Source of the DNA: Oscillospiraceae bacterium
GTDB taxonomy: Bacteria; Bacillota; Clostridia; Oscillospirales; Acutalibacteraceae
Reading direction: 5' to 3'
Assembly: GCA_015066365.1 (NCBI GenBank)
Contig: SVON01000014.1
Coordinates: 1 to 43,283, forward strand
Length of the DNA stretch: 43,283 nt
In this document: in pieces, positions 16,610 to 22,466 of the stretch
Layout of the letters: each line of letters begins with the position of its first letter
Numbering within the stretch: the first letter of the stretch is position 1
Position numbers and translations under genes: made by a program
Notes under the pieces: model-generated
Told to the model about the DNA's origin: nothing
The model's database searches: none
Seen by the model: the letters and a program-made list of their open reading frames with translations, nothing else

Positions 16610-16680
16610 AAAGGGTCATTCCTTTCGGGTTGGAGTGGGGGGCACTTCGCGCAGGGACGCGACAATCCCCTATCCTAATT

Positions 16681-16709
16681 ATTATAAAAGAAAAATGCGG
16701 GGCAGTCAA
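16681..16709 (-). promoter_or_regulatory. Promoter of the sortase-LCP operon
   Basis: Read on the minus strand, TTGACT (16709-16704), a 17-bp spacer, and TATAAT (16686-16681). This leaves a leader of about 65 nt. Confidence 0.82.
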
Positions 16710-16734
16710 GAGGGGGGATGGTGGGAACGGGACA

Positions 16735-16771
16735 AAGAAAAAACGCGGCAATGTACCCATTGCCGCGTTTT
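16735..16771 (-). terminator. Terminator of the SPQTG-protein gene
   Basis: The stem AAACGCGGCAATG / CATTGCCGCGTTT has a TACC loop. On the minus strand it is followed by TTTTTTCTTTG. Confidence 0.93.
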
Positions 16772-16784
16772 GATTTCTGTGAAA

Positions 16785-17270
16785 TTATTTCGCCAACTGC
16801 TTTTTGGCCACAACGACACCGGCCAGAGCCAGCATCATAACGGAGCTCAGAACGACGACGGTGTTGTCACCGGTCTGGGGAGAGGTGGGCTCGTTGTTGG
16901 TGATGTCGAACTCGGTGATCTTGCCGCCGTAGTTCGCGGTCACGATCAGGTTGCACAGGGGGATGATGGTGATGGGGGAGCCGGTAGCGGTGCCGGACAC
17001 GATCTCATAGTCCTTGCCCTCCACAGCAGCAGAGCCATCCGCCTTATAGAACATCCACTTGTCAAAATCACCCTTACTGGGGTCGGCGTTGGCGGTGATG
17101 GTGGCATCCTCGCCTACGGGAACCTTGATCACCTCGGTGTCAGCGCCCTGACCGTCGATGACGTACACCTTGTAATAGCTGACGCCTTCGGGACTGGAAG
17201 CGGCGGAAACGGACATACCCAAACTCATAACCAGAGCGATAGTTAAAAGAACAGCGAATACCTTTTTCAT
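16785..17270 (-). CDS. Small secreted protein with SPQTG cell-wall sorting signal
   Basis: 161 aa from the ATG at 17270 (GGAGG site). Signal peptide: MKKVF, a hydrophobic core, and a cut after VSA near residue 23. A ~105-residue beta-rich domain follows (YYKVYVIDGQGADTEVIKV, then VGEDATITANADPSKG). The C-terminus is a full sorting signal: SPQTG at 130-134, an acidic D, a hydrophobic stretch to ~153, and the basic tail KKQLAK. SPxTG is the form recognised by Clostridia class B sortases such as that of Clostridioides difficile. The sortase gene next door is therefore the likely partner. Own promoter and terminator. Ligand or structural role unknown. Confidence 0.9.
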   Translation of the reverse strand: MKKVFAVLLTIALVMSLGMSVSAASSPEGVSYYKVYVIDGQGADTEVIKVPVGEDATITANADPSKGDFDKWMFYKADGSAAVEGKDYEIVSGTATGSPITIIPLCNLIVTANYGGKITEFDITNNEPTSPQTGDNTVVVLSSVMMLALAGVVVAKKQLAK

Positions 17271-17307
17271 AGTATTAACCTCCAAAATTTTACGGATTAT
17301 TAAATAC

Positions 17308-17336
17308 AGTATAACATCAATTATTCACGTTGTAAA
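17308..17336 (-). promoter_or_regulatory. Promoter of the SPQTG-protein gene
   Basis: Read on the minus strand, TTTACA (17336-17331), a 17-bp spacer, and TATACT (17313-17308). Confidence 0.78.
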
Positions 17337-17369
17337 TAGTTTTTTTATAAAAGCACCAAAAATATTAAA

Positions 17370-17975
17370 GGAGGTGCCGAAAGGGGGTTGTCCCTATCGG
17401 GGGGAGTACGGAGGCTTACGCTTCTTTCTCCCACGGGATCATGCAAAGCACCTCCGCTGCACGGCGTCTTACGGCGGTGCTTTTTCTGCGGCGGTGCCGC
17501 CGTGCCCGAATTGCCTGCGGCAATTCCCGAAGAGGAGCAGGGAGGTGCCGAAAGGGGGTTGTCCCTATCGGGGGGAGTACGGAGGCTTACGCTTCTTTCT
17601 CCCACGGGATCATGCACAGCACCTCCGCTGCACGGCGTCTTACGGCGGTGCTTTTTCTGCGGCGGTGCCGCCGTGCCCGAATTGCCTGTGGCAATTCCCG
17701 AAGAGGAGCAGGGAGGTGCCGAAAGGGGGTTGTCCCTATCGGGGGGGGGAGTACGGAGGCTTACGCTTCTTTCTCCCACGGGATCATGCACAGCACCTCC
17801 GCTGCACGGCGTCTTACGGCGGTGCTTTTTCTGCGGCGGTGCCGCCGTGCCCGAATTGCCTGCGGCAATTACCGAAGAGGAGCAGGGAGGTGCCGAAAGG
17901 GATTGTCCCTATCGGGGGGGAGTACGGAGGCTTACGTTTCTTTCTCCCACGGGATCATGCACAGCACCTCCGCTA
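17370..17975. repeat. Tandem array of ~171-bp structured repeats (3 full copies plus one partial)
   Basis: Copies begin with GGAGGTGCCGAAAG at 17370, 17541, 17712 and 17886, giving periods of 171, 171 and 174 bp. The last copy stops at ~17975, where its 3' part is the final ~14 codons and stop of the phosphatase gene (minus strand). Copies 1-3 continue instead into ~80 bp not in that gene. A G-run varies between copies (6, 6, 9 and 7 G), which accounts for the 174-bp period. Each unit holds nested inverted repeats: GGAGGTGC with GCACCTCC, GCACGGCG with CGCCGTGC, and GAATTGCC with GGCAATTC. The long stretch without a gene between 17285 and 17932 is this array. Confidence 0.9.
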
Positions 17976-18552
17976 GGGGTTCATTCATCCAGATGGAGGG
18001 GGTGACCCGCAACGTAAATCCTTGGCCGGAAGCGGCCAGGCACTCCTTAGGGTCCAGGCGGGGCAGGCCGTAGAGCTGCATCAGCAGGGTGATGACGCCG
18101 CCGTGGGTGCAGATGACCGCCTCGGTGGCACCGGCGTGGATGAGGTCGTTGACCACACCCTCAAAAGCCGCGCATACCCGGGTGCGGAAGGCTTCGCTGT
18201 CCTCGCCGCCGGGGATGGACCGGTCCGTTCCCTCCATCCAGCGCAGGAAGCGAGGATCGTTTTTCAGGTCCCGGAGACTTTTGTTCTCCCACTCGCCGAA
18301 ATTCACCTCGGCCAGGCCTTCCACCACCTGAGGCTGACAGCCGGGATACAGCACCTCTAAGGTCTGCTTGCACCGGGTCAGAGGACTGGTGAAAAACCGC
18401 ACCCCACCGGGGTACCGGTAGTTCTCTTTCAGGCTGAGCAGCGCCGCCAGCCCCTCGGGGGAGAGGGGCAGATCGGTGCGGCCGATATAGCGGCCGTCTT
18501 GGTTGGCCTCGGTGATGCCGTGGCGGATCAGGTGGATCTTGTAGGTCTTCAT
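17932..18552 (-). CDS. Histidine phosphatase family protein (phosphoglycerate mutase-like)
   Basis: 206 aa with an AAGGAG site. Members transfer phosphate through a catalytic histidine, and Clostridia examples include alpha-ribazole phosphatase (CobC) and broad-specificity sugar phosphatases. Motifs are the catalytic LIRHGITEAN near residue 8, GRTDLPLSPEG, the phosphate-pocket TSPLTRCKQT, the acid FGEWEN, and the second histidine in ICTHGGVI. No cobalamin genes are nearby, so the substrate cannot be assigned. The 3' end (last ~14 codons) lies inside the terminal copy of the tandem array. Upstream copies carry the same codons with a Thr-to-Ala change before the stop. Confidence 0.9.
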   Translation of the reverse strand: MKTYKIHLIRHGITEANQDGRYIGRTDLPLSPEGLAALLSLKENYRYPGGVRFFTSPLTRCKQTLEVLYPGCQPQVVEGLAEVNFGEWENKSLRDLKNDPRFLRWMEGTDRSIPGGEDSEAFRTRVCAAFEGVVNDLIHAGATEAVICTHGGVITLLMQLYGLPRLDPKECLAASGQGFTLRVTPSIWMNEPLAEVLCMIPWEKET

Positions 18553-18617
18553 AGGTTACTCCTTGTTGAAATCTGAGATTTTTTTGCCGAAAAAATCAAC
18601 TATCTGTAAAATTCTCC

Positions 18618-18646
18618 TTGACATTGGGCTCGTTTGCGAGTAAAAT
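18618..18646 (+). promoter_or_regulatory. Promoter of the XRE regulator, with a palindrome in the spacer
   Basis: TTGACA at 18618-18623, a 17-bp spacer, and TAAAAT at 18641-18646. The spacer ends with the inverted repeat CTCG-TTTG-CGAG (18629-18640), a position where a bound repressor would block RNA polymerase. Autoregulation by the XRE product is a reasonable inference. Confidence 0.72.
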
Positions 18647-18700
18647 CTCTTTTGCACCCCATTTTTTTGGTGGTGCTATTTTTGACAGGAGGTGCCGCGT

Positions 18701-19366
18701 ATGAATGCCGCTTTTCCCCGGATGATGACTCTGCTGCGTAAAGAGCGCGGCATCAGCCAGAAACAAGCCGCCGCTGACCTGCATATTTCTCAGGCTCTGC
18801 TCTCTCACTACGAAAAGGGCATCCGTGAGTGCGGTCTGGACTTTGTGGTGGCCGCCGCCGATTATTACGGCGTGTCCTGCGACTATCTGTTGGGGCGCAC
18901 CGCCGATAAGTCCGGCACCATGATCGCGGTGGAGGAGATCCCCGACACCGACCCCAACGTGCAGGATAAGCGTATGACCCCCGCCGGTGTATTGCCGGTG
19001 CTGAATAAGAAACTGGTGGTGAATTCTCTGCACATTCTCTTCGATATACTGCAGAAATGCAACGATAAGCGGTTGACCGCCGAGGTGTCGGATGCCCTCA
19101 TCCAGACCACCTATCTGGTGTTCCGCCAGATGTACGGGGCCAACCCCAAGAACCCCCGTGCTATGTTCTCGGTAGAGGAGTATCGCTATCAGACCGCCGC
19201 CCTCAATCGGGTGTCTATGGCAGTGACCGAGGTGGGGCATCTGTCCCGTCAGCTGGCTCAGGAGGACCGGTTGCCCCAGGTGTTGCCGGACGACCTGCAA
19301 AAGCAGTATCCCCAGTTTGCCTCTTCGTTGCTGAATTTGTTGCACACAGCCGAAAAGGATCTATAA
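18701..19366 (+). CDS. XRE-family transcription regulator
   Basis: 221 aa from the ATG at 18701 (AGGAGG, 8-base spacing). A GTG three codons earlier overlaps that site and is unlikely. Residues ~8-65 form a Cro/CI helix-turn-helix (LLRKERGISQKQAAADLHIS, SHYEKGIRECGLDFVVAAAD, YYGVSCDYLLGR). The remaining ~150 residues are helical and do not match a family I can name. A signal-sensing or oligomerisation role is likely by position. Divergent from the phosphatase gene, with a strong promoter carrying a spacer palindrome. Confidence 0.88.
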   Translation: MNAAFPRMMTLLRKERGISQKQAAADLHISQALLSHYEKGIRECGLDFVVAAADYYGVSCDYLLGRTADKSGTMIAVEEIPDTDPNVQDKRMTPAGVLPVLNKKLVVNSLHILFDILQKCNDKRLTAEVSDALIQTTYLVFRQMYGANPKNPRAMFSVEEYRYQTAALNRVSMAVTEVGHLSRQLAQEDRLPQVLPDDLQKQYPQFASSLLNLLHTAEKDL

Positions 19367-19375
19367 GAAATAACG

Positions 19376-19408
19376 AGGCGGTGAAGCGTCAGCTTCACCG
19401 CCTTTTAT
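19376..19408 (+). terminator. Terminator of the XRE gene
   Basis: AGGCGGTGAAGC and GCTTCACCGCCT form a perfect 12-bp stem with a GTCA loop, followed by TTTATT. Confidence 0.9.
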
Positions 19409-19478
19409 TATACTGGTTTCCCTTCTGAAATGCAAGAACAGTTTGCAGGAGTGAGGATAGCCCTCTGTCGTATCGGAC

Positions 19479-19505
19479 GAATGGGGGGCATCCGCCCCTG
19501 CATTC
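19479..19505. repeat. GC-rich palindrome between convergent genes
   Basis: GAATGGGGGGC-ATCC-GCCCCTGCATTC folds on either strand (one mismatch or bulge). It has no T-run. It may be a small interspersed palindrome, or part of the 3' end of the minus-strand three-gene operon. Confidence 0.5.
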
Positions 19506-19516
19506 CCCCCTTCCTC

Positions 19517-19837
19517 TCACAGCGCCAAATACAGCAGCGCCAAAACAAGCTCCGGCTGACAGCCGTTTTGAAACAGCAGAAAGGCCAACCCCAACAGCAG
19601 CCATTGTTCCTCGTCCAGGCGGGGAAGCGTTAGGGTGGGGGGCGGTGCCGGTGGGGGCTTCGGCGGTGCCGGCGGCTCAGCCGATGGGCGGTGATACAGC
19701 CCCGGCGAGCTTAATTGCTCCGTCCAGTCCGGTTGGGTCAGCGGCTGAGGCGGGTACCCCTGATGGGCCTCAAACACCCGGCGGGAATGCTCCTGCATTT
19801 GCCGCACCCGATGGGCGGCCTGCCGTTGGAGCTGCAT
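19517..19837 (-). CDS. Small protein of unknown function, Pro-rich with hydrophobic C-terminus
   Basis: 106 aa from the ATG at 19837. The frame is also open to a GTG at 19861, which overlaps the previous gene. The N-terminal third is helical and charged (LQRQAAHRVRQMQEHSRR). The middle is a proline-rich linker (EPPAPPKPPPAPPP). The last ~33 residues read LDEEQWLLLGLAFLLFQNG, then QPELVLALLYLAL. I recall similar tails in unnamed small Clostridia proteins, but this is not verified. Third gene of a tight minus-strand cluster. No function is proposed. Confidence 0.72.
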   Translation of the reverse strand: MQLQRQAAHRVRQMQEHSRRVFEAHQGYPPQPLTQPDWTEQLSSPGLYHRPSAEPPAPPKPPPAPPPTLTLPRLDEEQWLLLGLAFLLFQNGCQPELVLALLYLAL

Positions 19838-19841
19838 TAGG

Positions 19842-20210
19842 TCATCGGCCACCGTTACCACCGCCTAACCCGCTCAGAATTCCCTGCTCCTGCAATAGGG
19901 GGAGCAGTTTGACCAGCTTTAACAGCCGCATGGTGTCGTCCAGCCGCCCCGCCCTTGCTCCGTGGAGATAGGGGCGCAGCGCCTGCAACAGCCGGGTGTC
20001 CTCGCTCTCCTGATTCAGGCCGGAGAGCAGCGGCACCAGTTTGGTCAGCGCCGCCAGATCCGGCCCGCCGCCACCGGGTTCCGGGACAGGCGGCGGGGGT
20101 GGCGGGGCCGTTTCGGCGCCTGCGCCCAGGGCGGTCATCGCCGCCTGGATCTTCGCCAGCCCCTCCGGGTCGGAGAGCAGACGGTTCAATTTTTCGTTCA
20201 GGTCGTCCAT
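19842..20210 (-). CDS. Small conserved clostridial protein of unknown function
   Basis: 122 aa with GGGGGTGG ahead of the ATG. Helical N-terminus (LNEKLNRLLSDPEGLAKIQ), a proline/glycine linker, then a helical C-terminal region (LTKLVPLLSGLNQESEDTR, LLQALRPYLHGARAGRLD, LKLVKLLPLLQEQGIL). The LLRALRPYL-like block near residue 80 resembles uncharacterised proteins common in Clostridia. This is recollection, not a search. The gene overlaps or abuts the next one and sits 11 bp from the preceding one, so all three are an operon. Confidence 0.75.
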   Translation of the reverse strand: MDDLNEKLNRLLSDPEGLAKIQAAMTALGAGAETAPPPPPPVPEPGGGGPDLAALTKLVPLLSGLNQESEDTRLLQALRPYLHGARAGRLDDTMRLLKLVKLLPLLQEQGILSGLGGGNGGR

Positions 20211-20221
20211 AGGCCACCCCC

Positions 20222-20455
20222 TTACCCCAGCAGCTGGATGAGCAGGCGTTGGATGGCCGGGTCAGAGAGCAGAGCGGCGGTTTTCTGTTTATCCCCGATG
20301 ACGGCTTGCGCCTCCGGGGATAGGGCGGCAGAGAGTCCCTTGAGTCCCTCTTGCTGATAGGTTTCCTTGAGTTTTTGCGGATCCACCCCCAGTTTTTGTC
20401 CGGCAATAGCCAGCAGCTTTTCGGTTTGCTCCGGGGTGAAGGACGGCTCTTTCAT
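20222..20455 (-). CDS. Small conserved clostridial protein of unknown function
   Basis: 77 aa from the ATG at 20455, directly after an AAAGGAGT site. An in-frame GTG one codon upstream is alternative. All-helical by composition: EQTEKLLAIAGQKLGVDP, QKLKETYQQEGLKGL, AALLSDPAIQRLLIQLLG. No catalytic motif, signal peptide or TM. First gene of the three-gene minus-strand cluster and divergent from the yfcE-like gene at 20551. Such short helical proteins with a DPxxLK core are frequent in Clostridia but unnamed. Confidence 0.75.
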   Translation of the reverse strand: MKEPSFTPEQTEKLLAIAGQKLGVDPQKLKETYQQEGLKGLSAALSPEAQAVIGDKQKTAALLSDPAIQRLLIQLLG

Positions 20456-20483
20456 CACATCGACTCCTTTGTCACGGCAGAGG

Positions 20484-20512
20484 TTGCCCTGCCATAAAAT
20501 CTGTGGTATACT
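20484..20512 (+). promoter_or_regulatory. Promoter of the 20551 phosphoesterase
   Basis: TTGCCC at 20484-20489, a 17-bp spacer, and TATACT at 20507-20512. Confidence 0.75.
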
Positions 20513-20550
20513 GTATGAGAAGCACAGCGAAATTATGCGAGGTGACAGAG

Positions 20551-21015
20551 ATGCGGGTTCTGGTGGTGTCCGACGTCCACGGAAAGCTGAATTTACTCAG
20601 AGAGGCTGTTGAGGCCCAGCCCACAGCCCGGCACGTGATCTTTCTGGGGGATGGACTGCGGCAGGTAGAGGACGTAGCCGACCTGTATCCCGACCGCACC
20701 TTTTACACCGTACCGGGCAACTGCGATTTCGGTGCCTCCGGTCTTCCCGTTCGCCAGGAGTGCTTTGGTGGCAAGCGGTTTTATTTCACCCACGGGCATC
20801 TCCACGGGGTCAAGCACGGGCTGTACCGCCTGGATCTGGCGGCCAGAGAAGCCGGTGCGGATATCGTCCTGTTTGGGCATACCCACGTGGCCTATGAGGA
20901 ATACGCCGATGGGCTGTATCTCTTTAACCCCGGCAGTCTGGGGTACGATTATAGCTACGGCTACGTAGATATTGTGGGTGGCGGCATACGCACCGCGGTG
21001 GTGAAACTGAGATAA
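20551..21015 (+). CDS. YfcE/MJ0936-type metallophosphoesterase
   Basis: 154 aa from the ATG at 20551 (GAGGTGA site). A longer frame from 20503 begins inside the promoter and is rejected. The two-metal phosphoesterase signature is complete: SDVHG near residue 8, LGDG, PGNCD, THGHLHG and FGHTHVA, then NPGSL. Small proteins of this type hydrolyse phosphodiesters or phosphomonoesters, but the physiological substrate is usually unknown. Monocistronic between a promoter and a bidirectional terminator. A second, larger paralogue lies 0.7 kb away on the other strand (21763-22323). Confidence 0.92.
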   Translation: MRVLVVSDVHGKLNLLREAVEAQPTARHVIFLGDGLRQVEDVADLYPDRTFYTVPGNCDFGASGLPVRQECFGGKRFYFTHGHLHGVKHGLYRLDLAAREAGADIVLFGHTHVAYEEYADGLYLFNPGSLGYDYSYGYVDIVGGGIRTAVVKLR

Positions 21016-21017
21016 GA

Positions 21018-21057
21018 AAAAGAGCCTGAGCAACCGGTGTTGCTCAGGCTCTTTCTT
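21018..21057. terminator. Bidirectional terminator between two convergent genes
   Basis: AAAGAGCCTGAGCAAC and GTTGCTCAGGCTCTTT form a 16-bp perfect stem with a CGGT loop, flanked by A- and T-rich runs. Confidence 0.95.
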
Positions 21058-21066
21058 TTATGCTGT

Positions 21067-21747
21067 TTAGTGGATTTCCACCCCGCCAAAGATGGCGGTG
21101 GCACGGACGTAGACGGTGGGAAGCCCCTCGGTGAAGGGGTGGTCAACGTGGTTTTCTACCCCGCCGAACACCCCGTTATGCTCCACCTTGACGTTGACGG
21201 CGGCAGGGAGATGCAGCTCCACGCCGCCAAAGACGGCGGTGGCGCAGATGGTGCAGTCCTCGGTGATCTGGGCGTTGTACAGATAGCCGTCCACCCCGCC
21301 AAAGACGGCGATGGCCTCTAATCCGTGGAACGCTTCGCCGTTGTACCGCACCTCTTCCCCACTGAATACCGCCACCGCACGGGGGTGGCCGGAGGCAGGG
21401 ATGGGGGGCGCGTTAAAGGGGGCGGCGTTCTTTTTACGCCAGCCGCCCACCAGCAGGTAGAGGCCCAGTAGTACGATCAGCACCGGCAACGCCAGTTTCC
21501 ACAACAGGCTGTACGCGAGGATCCCCCGCGCCGCCAGCAAAAAGAAGACGCCAAACAGCAGGCCGACCAGGGACCCCATTTTATCCCGGTCGGTGATCAG
21601 CCCCACCACGCTGGGGACGAGGATAAACAGTGTCCACCAACCTTTGAAAAACAGATCAAAGGGCAACAGGTCCATTTGGCTCAGACCGAACAGGACGCCC
21701 ACAATTACGAGAATGACACCCCAGAGAATATTCTTGGTTTGTTTCAT
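21067..21747 (-). CDS. LiaF-like membrane protein
   Basis: 226 aa. The N-terminal ~105 residues have four hydrophobic segments (ILWGVILVIVGVLFGL, WWTLFILVPSVVGLI and two near 60-102). The C-terminal ~110 residues are a repetitive beta domain in which FGGVE/FGGVD recurs four times (AVFGGVDGYL, AVFGGVELHL, GVFGGVENHV, AIFGGVEIH). This layout matches the LiaF TM domain plus the cell-wall-active antibiotic response (LiaF C-terminal) domain. LiaF proteins damp LiaRS-type envelope-stress signalling, but no liaRS pair is in the window. Downstream of the YfcE-like gene with a GGAGG site, 15 bp apart, so likely cotranscribed. Confidence 0.88.
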   Translation of the reverse strand: MKQTKNILWGVILVIVGVLFGLSQMDLLPFDLFFKGWWTLFILVPSVVGLITDRDKMGSLVGLLFGVFFLLAARGILAYSLLWKLALPVLIVLLGLYLLVGGWRKKNAAPFNAPPIPASGHPRAVAVFSGEEVRYNGEAFHGLEAIAVFGGVDGYLYNAQITEDCTICATAVFGGVELHLPAAVNVKVEHNGVFGGVENHVDHPFTEGLPTVYVRATAIFGGVEIH

Positions 21748-21762
21748 AGCCGTTTCCTCCTT

Positions 21763-22323
21763 TTACCCGAACAAGGGGGCGGTGTGATAGGTTTCGCCCA
21801 TCAGGGATTTCCAATAGAACGTGCCGTCCTTTAACAGCAGATAGCTGTGGGGGCTGTTCTCCTTGGGAATGGACACCGAGCCGGGGTTTAAGAGCCACCA
21901 ACCGCCGGGCTGGTGTTCGCACAGCGGCACATGGGTGTGTCCCTGGAGCACAATGTCCCCGGCCCGCACCGGTGGGGGATTTTGGTGATCGTAGAGGTGA
22001 CCGTGGGTGAGGAAGAGAAGCTGGTCCTCCACCGTGACGGTTTCATAATCCGCCATCAGCGGAAAATCCAGCACCATCTGGTCCACCTCGGCGTCGCAGT
22101 TGCCCCGGCAGCAGACGATTTGCTCCTTGAGCGGGTTGAGCAGGGCAATCACCTTTTTGGGGTCGTAGCCCAGGGGCAGAGCGTTGCGGGGCCCGTGATA
22201 GAGAATATCGCCCAGCAACAGCAGCCGGTCCGCCTTTTCCCGATGGAAGGCCTCCACCAGTTCGTCTGCGTAATAGGCGGAACCGTGAATATCGGAAGCG
22301 ATCAAGTAGATCGGATGGGGCAT
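21763..22323 (-). CDS. YfcE-family phosphodiesterase
   Basis: 186 aa, full length for YfcE, with GGAGG seven bases upstream. Motifs: IASDIHGS near residue 8, LLGDILYHGPRN, RGNCDAEVD, LTHGHLYD, LQGHTHVPL and NPGSVSIPKENSPHS. E. coli YfcE is a Mn-dependent phosphodiesterase on model substrates with no settled role. The GDILYHGPRN and NPGSVS..K segments distinguish this true YfcE from the smaller paralogue at 20551. First gene of a two-gene operon with the LiaF-like protein. Divergent from the SNF2 gene, each with its own promoter. Confidence 0.93.
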   Translation of the reverse strand: MPHPIYLIASDIHGSAYYADELVEAFHREKADRLLLLGDILYHGPRNALPLGYDPKKVIALLNPLKEQIVCCRGNCDAEVDQMVLDFPLMADYETVTVEDQLLFLTHGHLYDHQNPPPVRAGDIVLQGHTHVPLCEHQPGGWWLLNPGSVSIPKENSPHSYLLLKDGTFYWKSLMGETYHTAPLFG

Positions 22324-22357
22324 AATGCATCCTCCTTTTGGTCAAGATGATAAGATC

Positions 22358-22386
22358 AGTATACCGCAGGTTGTCAAAAAATGCAA
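22358..22386 (-). promoter_or_regulatory. Promoter of the yfcE-liaF operon
   Basis: Read on the minus strand, TTGCAT (22386-22381), a 17-bp spacer, and TATACT (22363-22358). Confidence 0.72.
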
Positions 22387-22401
22387 GTTATGGAAAATCT
22401 C

Positions 22402-22430
22402 TTGCCAAAAATCATCGGGAGGCGTATAAT
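22402..22430 (+). promoter_or_regulatory. Promoter of the SNF2 helicase gene
   Basis: TTGCCA at 22402-22407, a 17-bp spacer, and TATAAT at 22425-22430. It sits just 16 bp from the divergent yfcE promoter. Confidence 0.78.
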
Positions 22431-22466
22431 AATAGGATACTCAAAACTGCGAAAGGGGGTAGGAAT

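Noticed and set aside
17370-17975. CRISPR array
   Set aside because: Units are ~171 bp, directly adjacent without unique spacers, and no cas genes are near.
17374-18073. Three overlapping forward frames of 200-210 codons through the tandem array
   Set aside because: They arise because the repeat period is a multiple of three with no stops in the unit. None has a ribosome site linked to a clear start, and all run into the antisense of the phosphatase gene.
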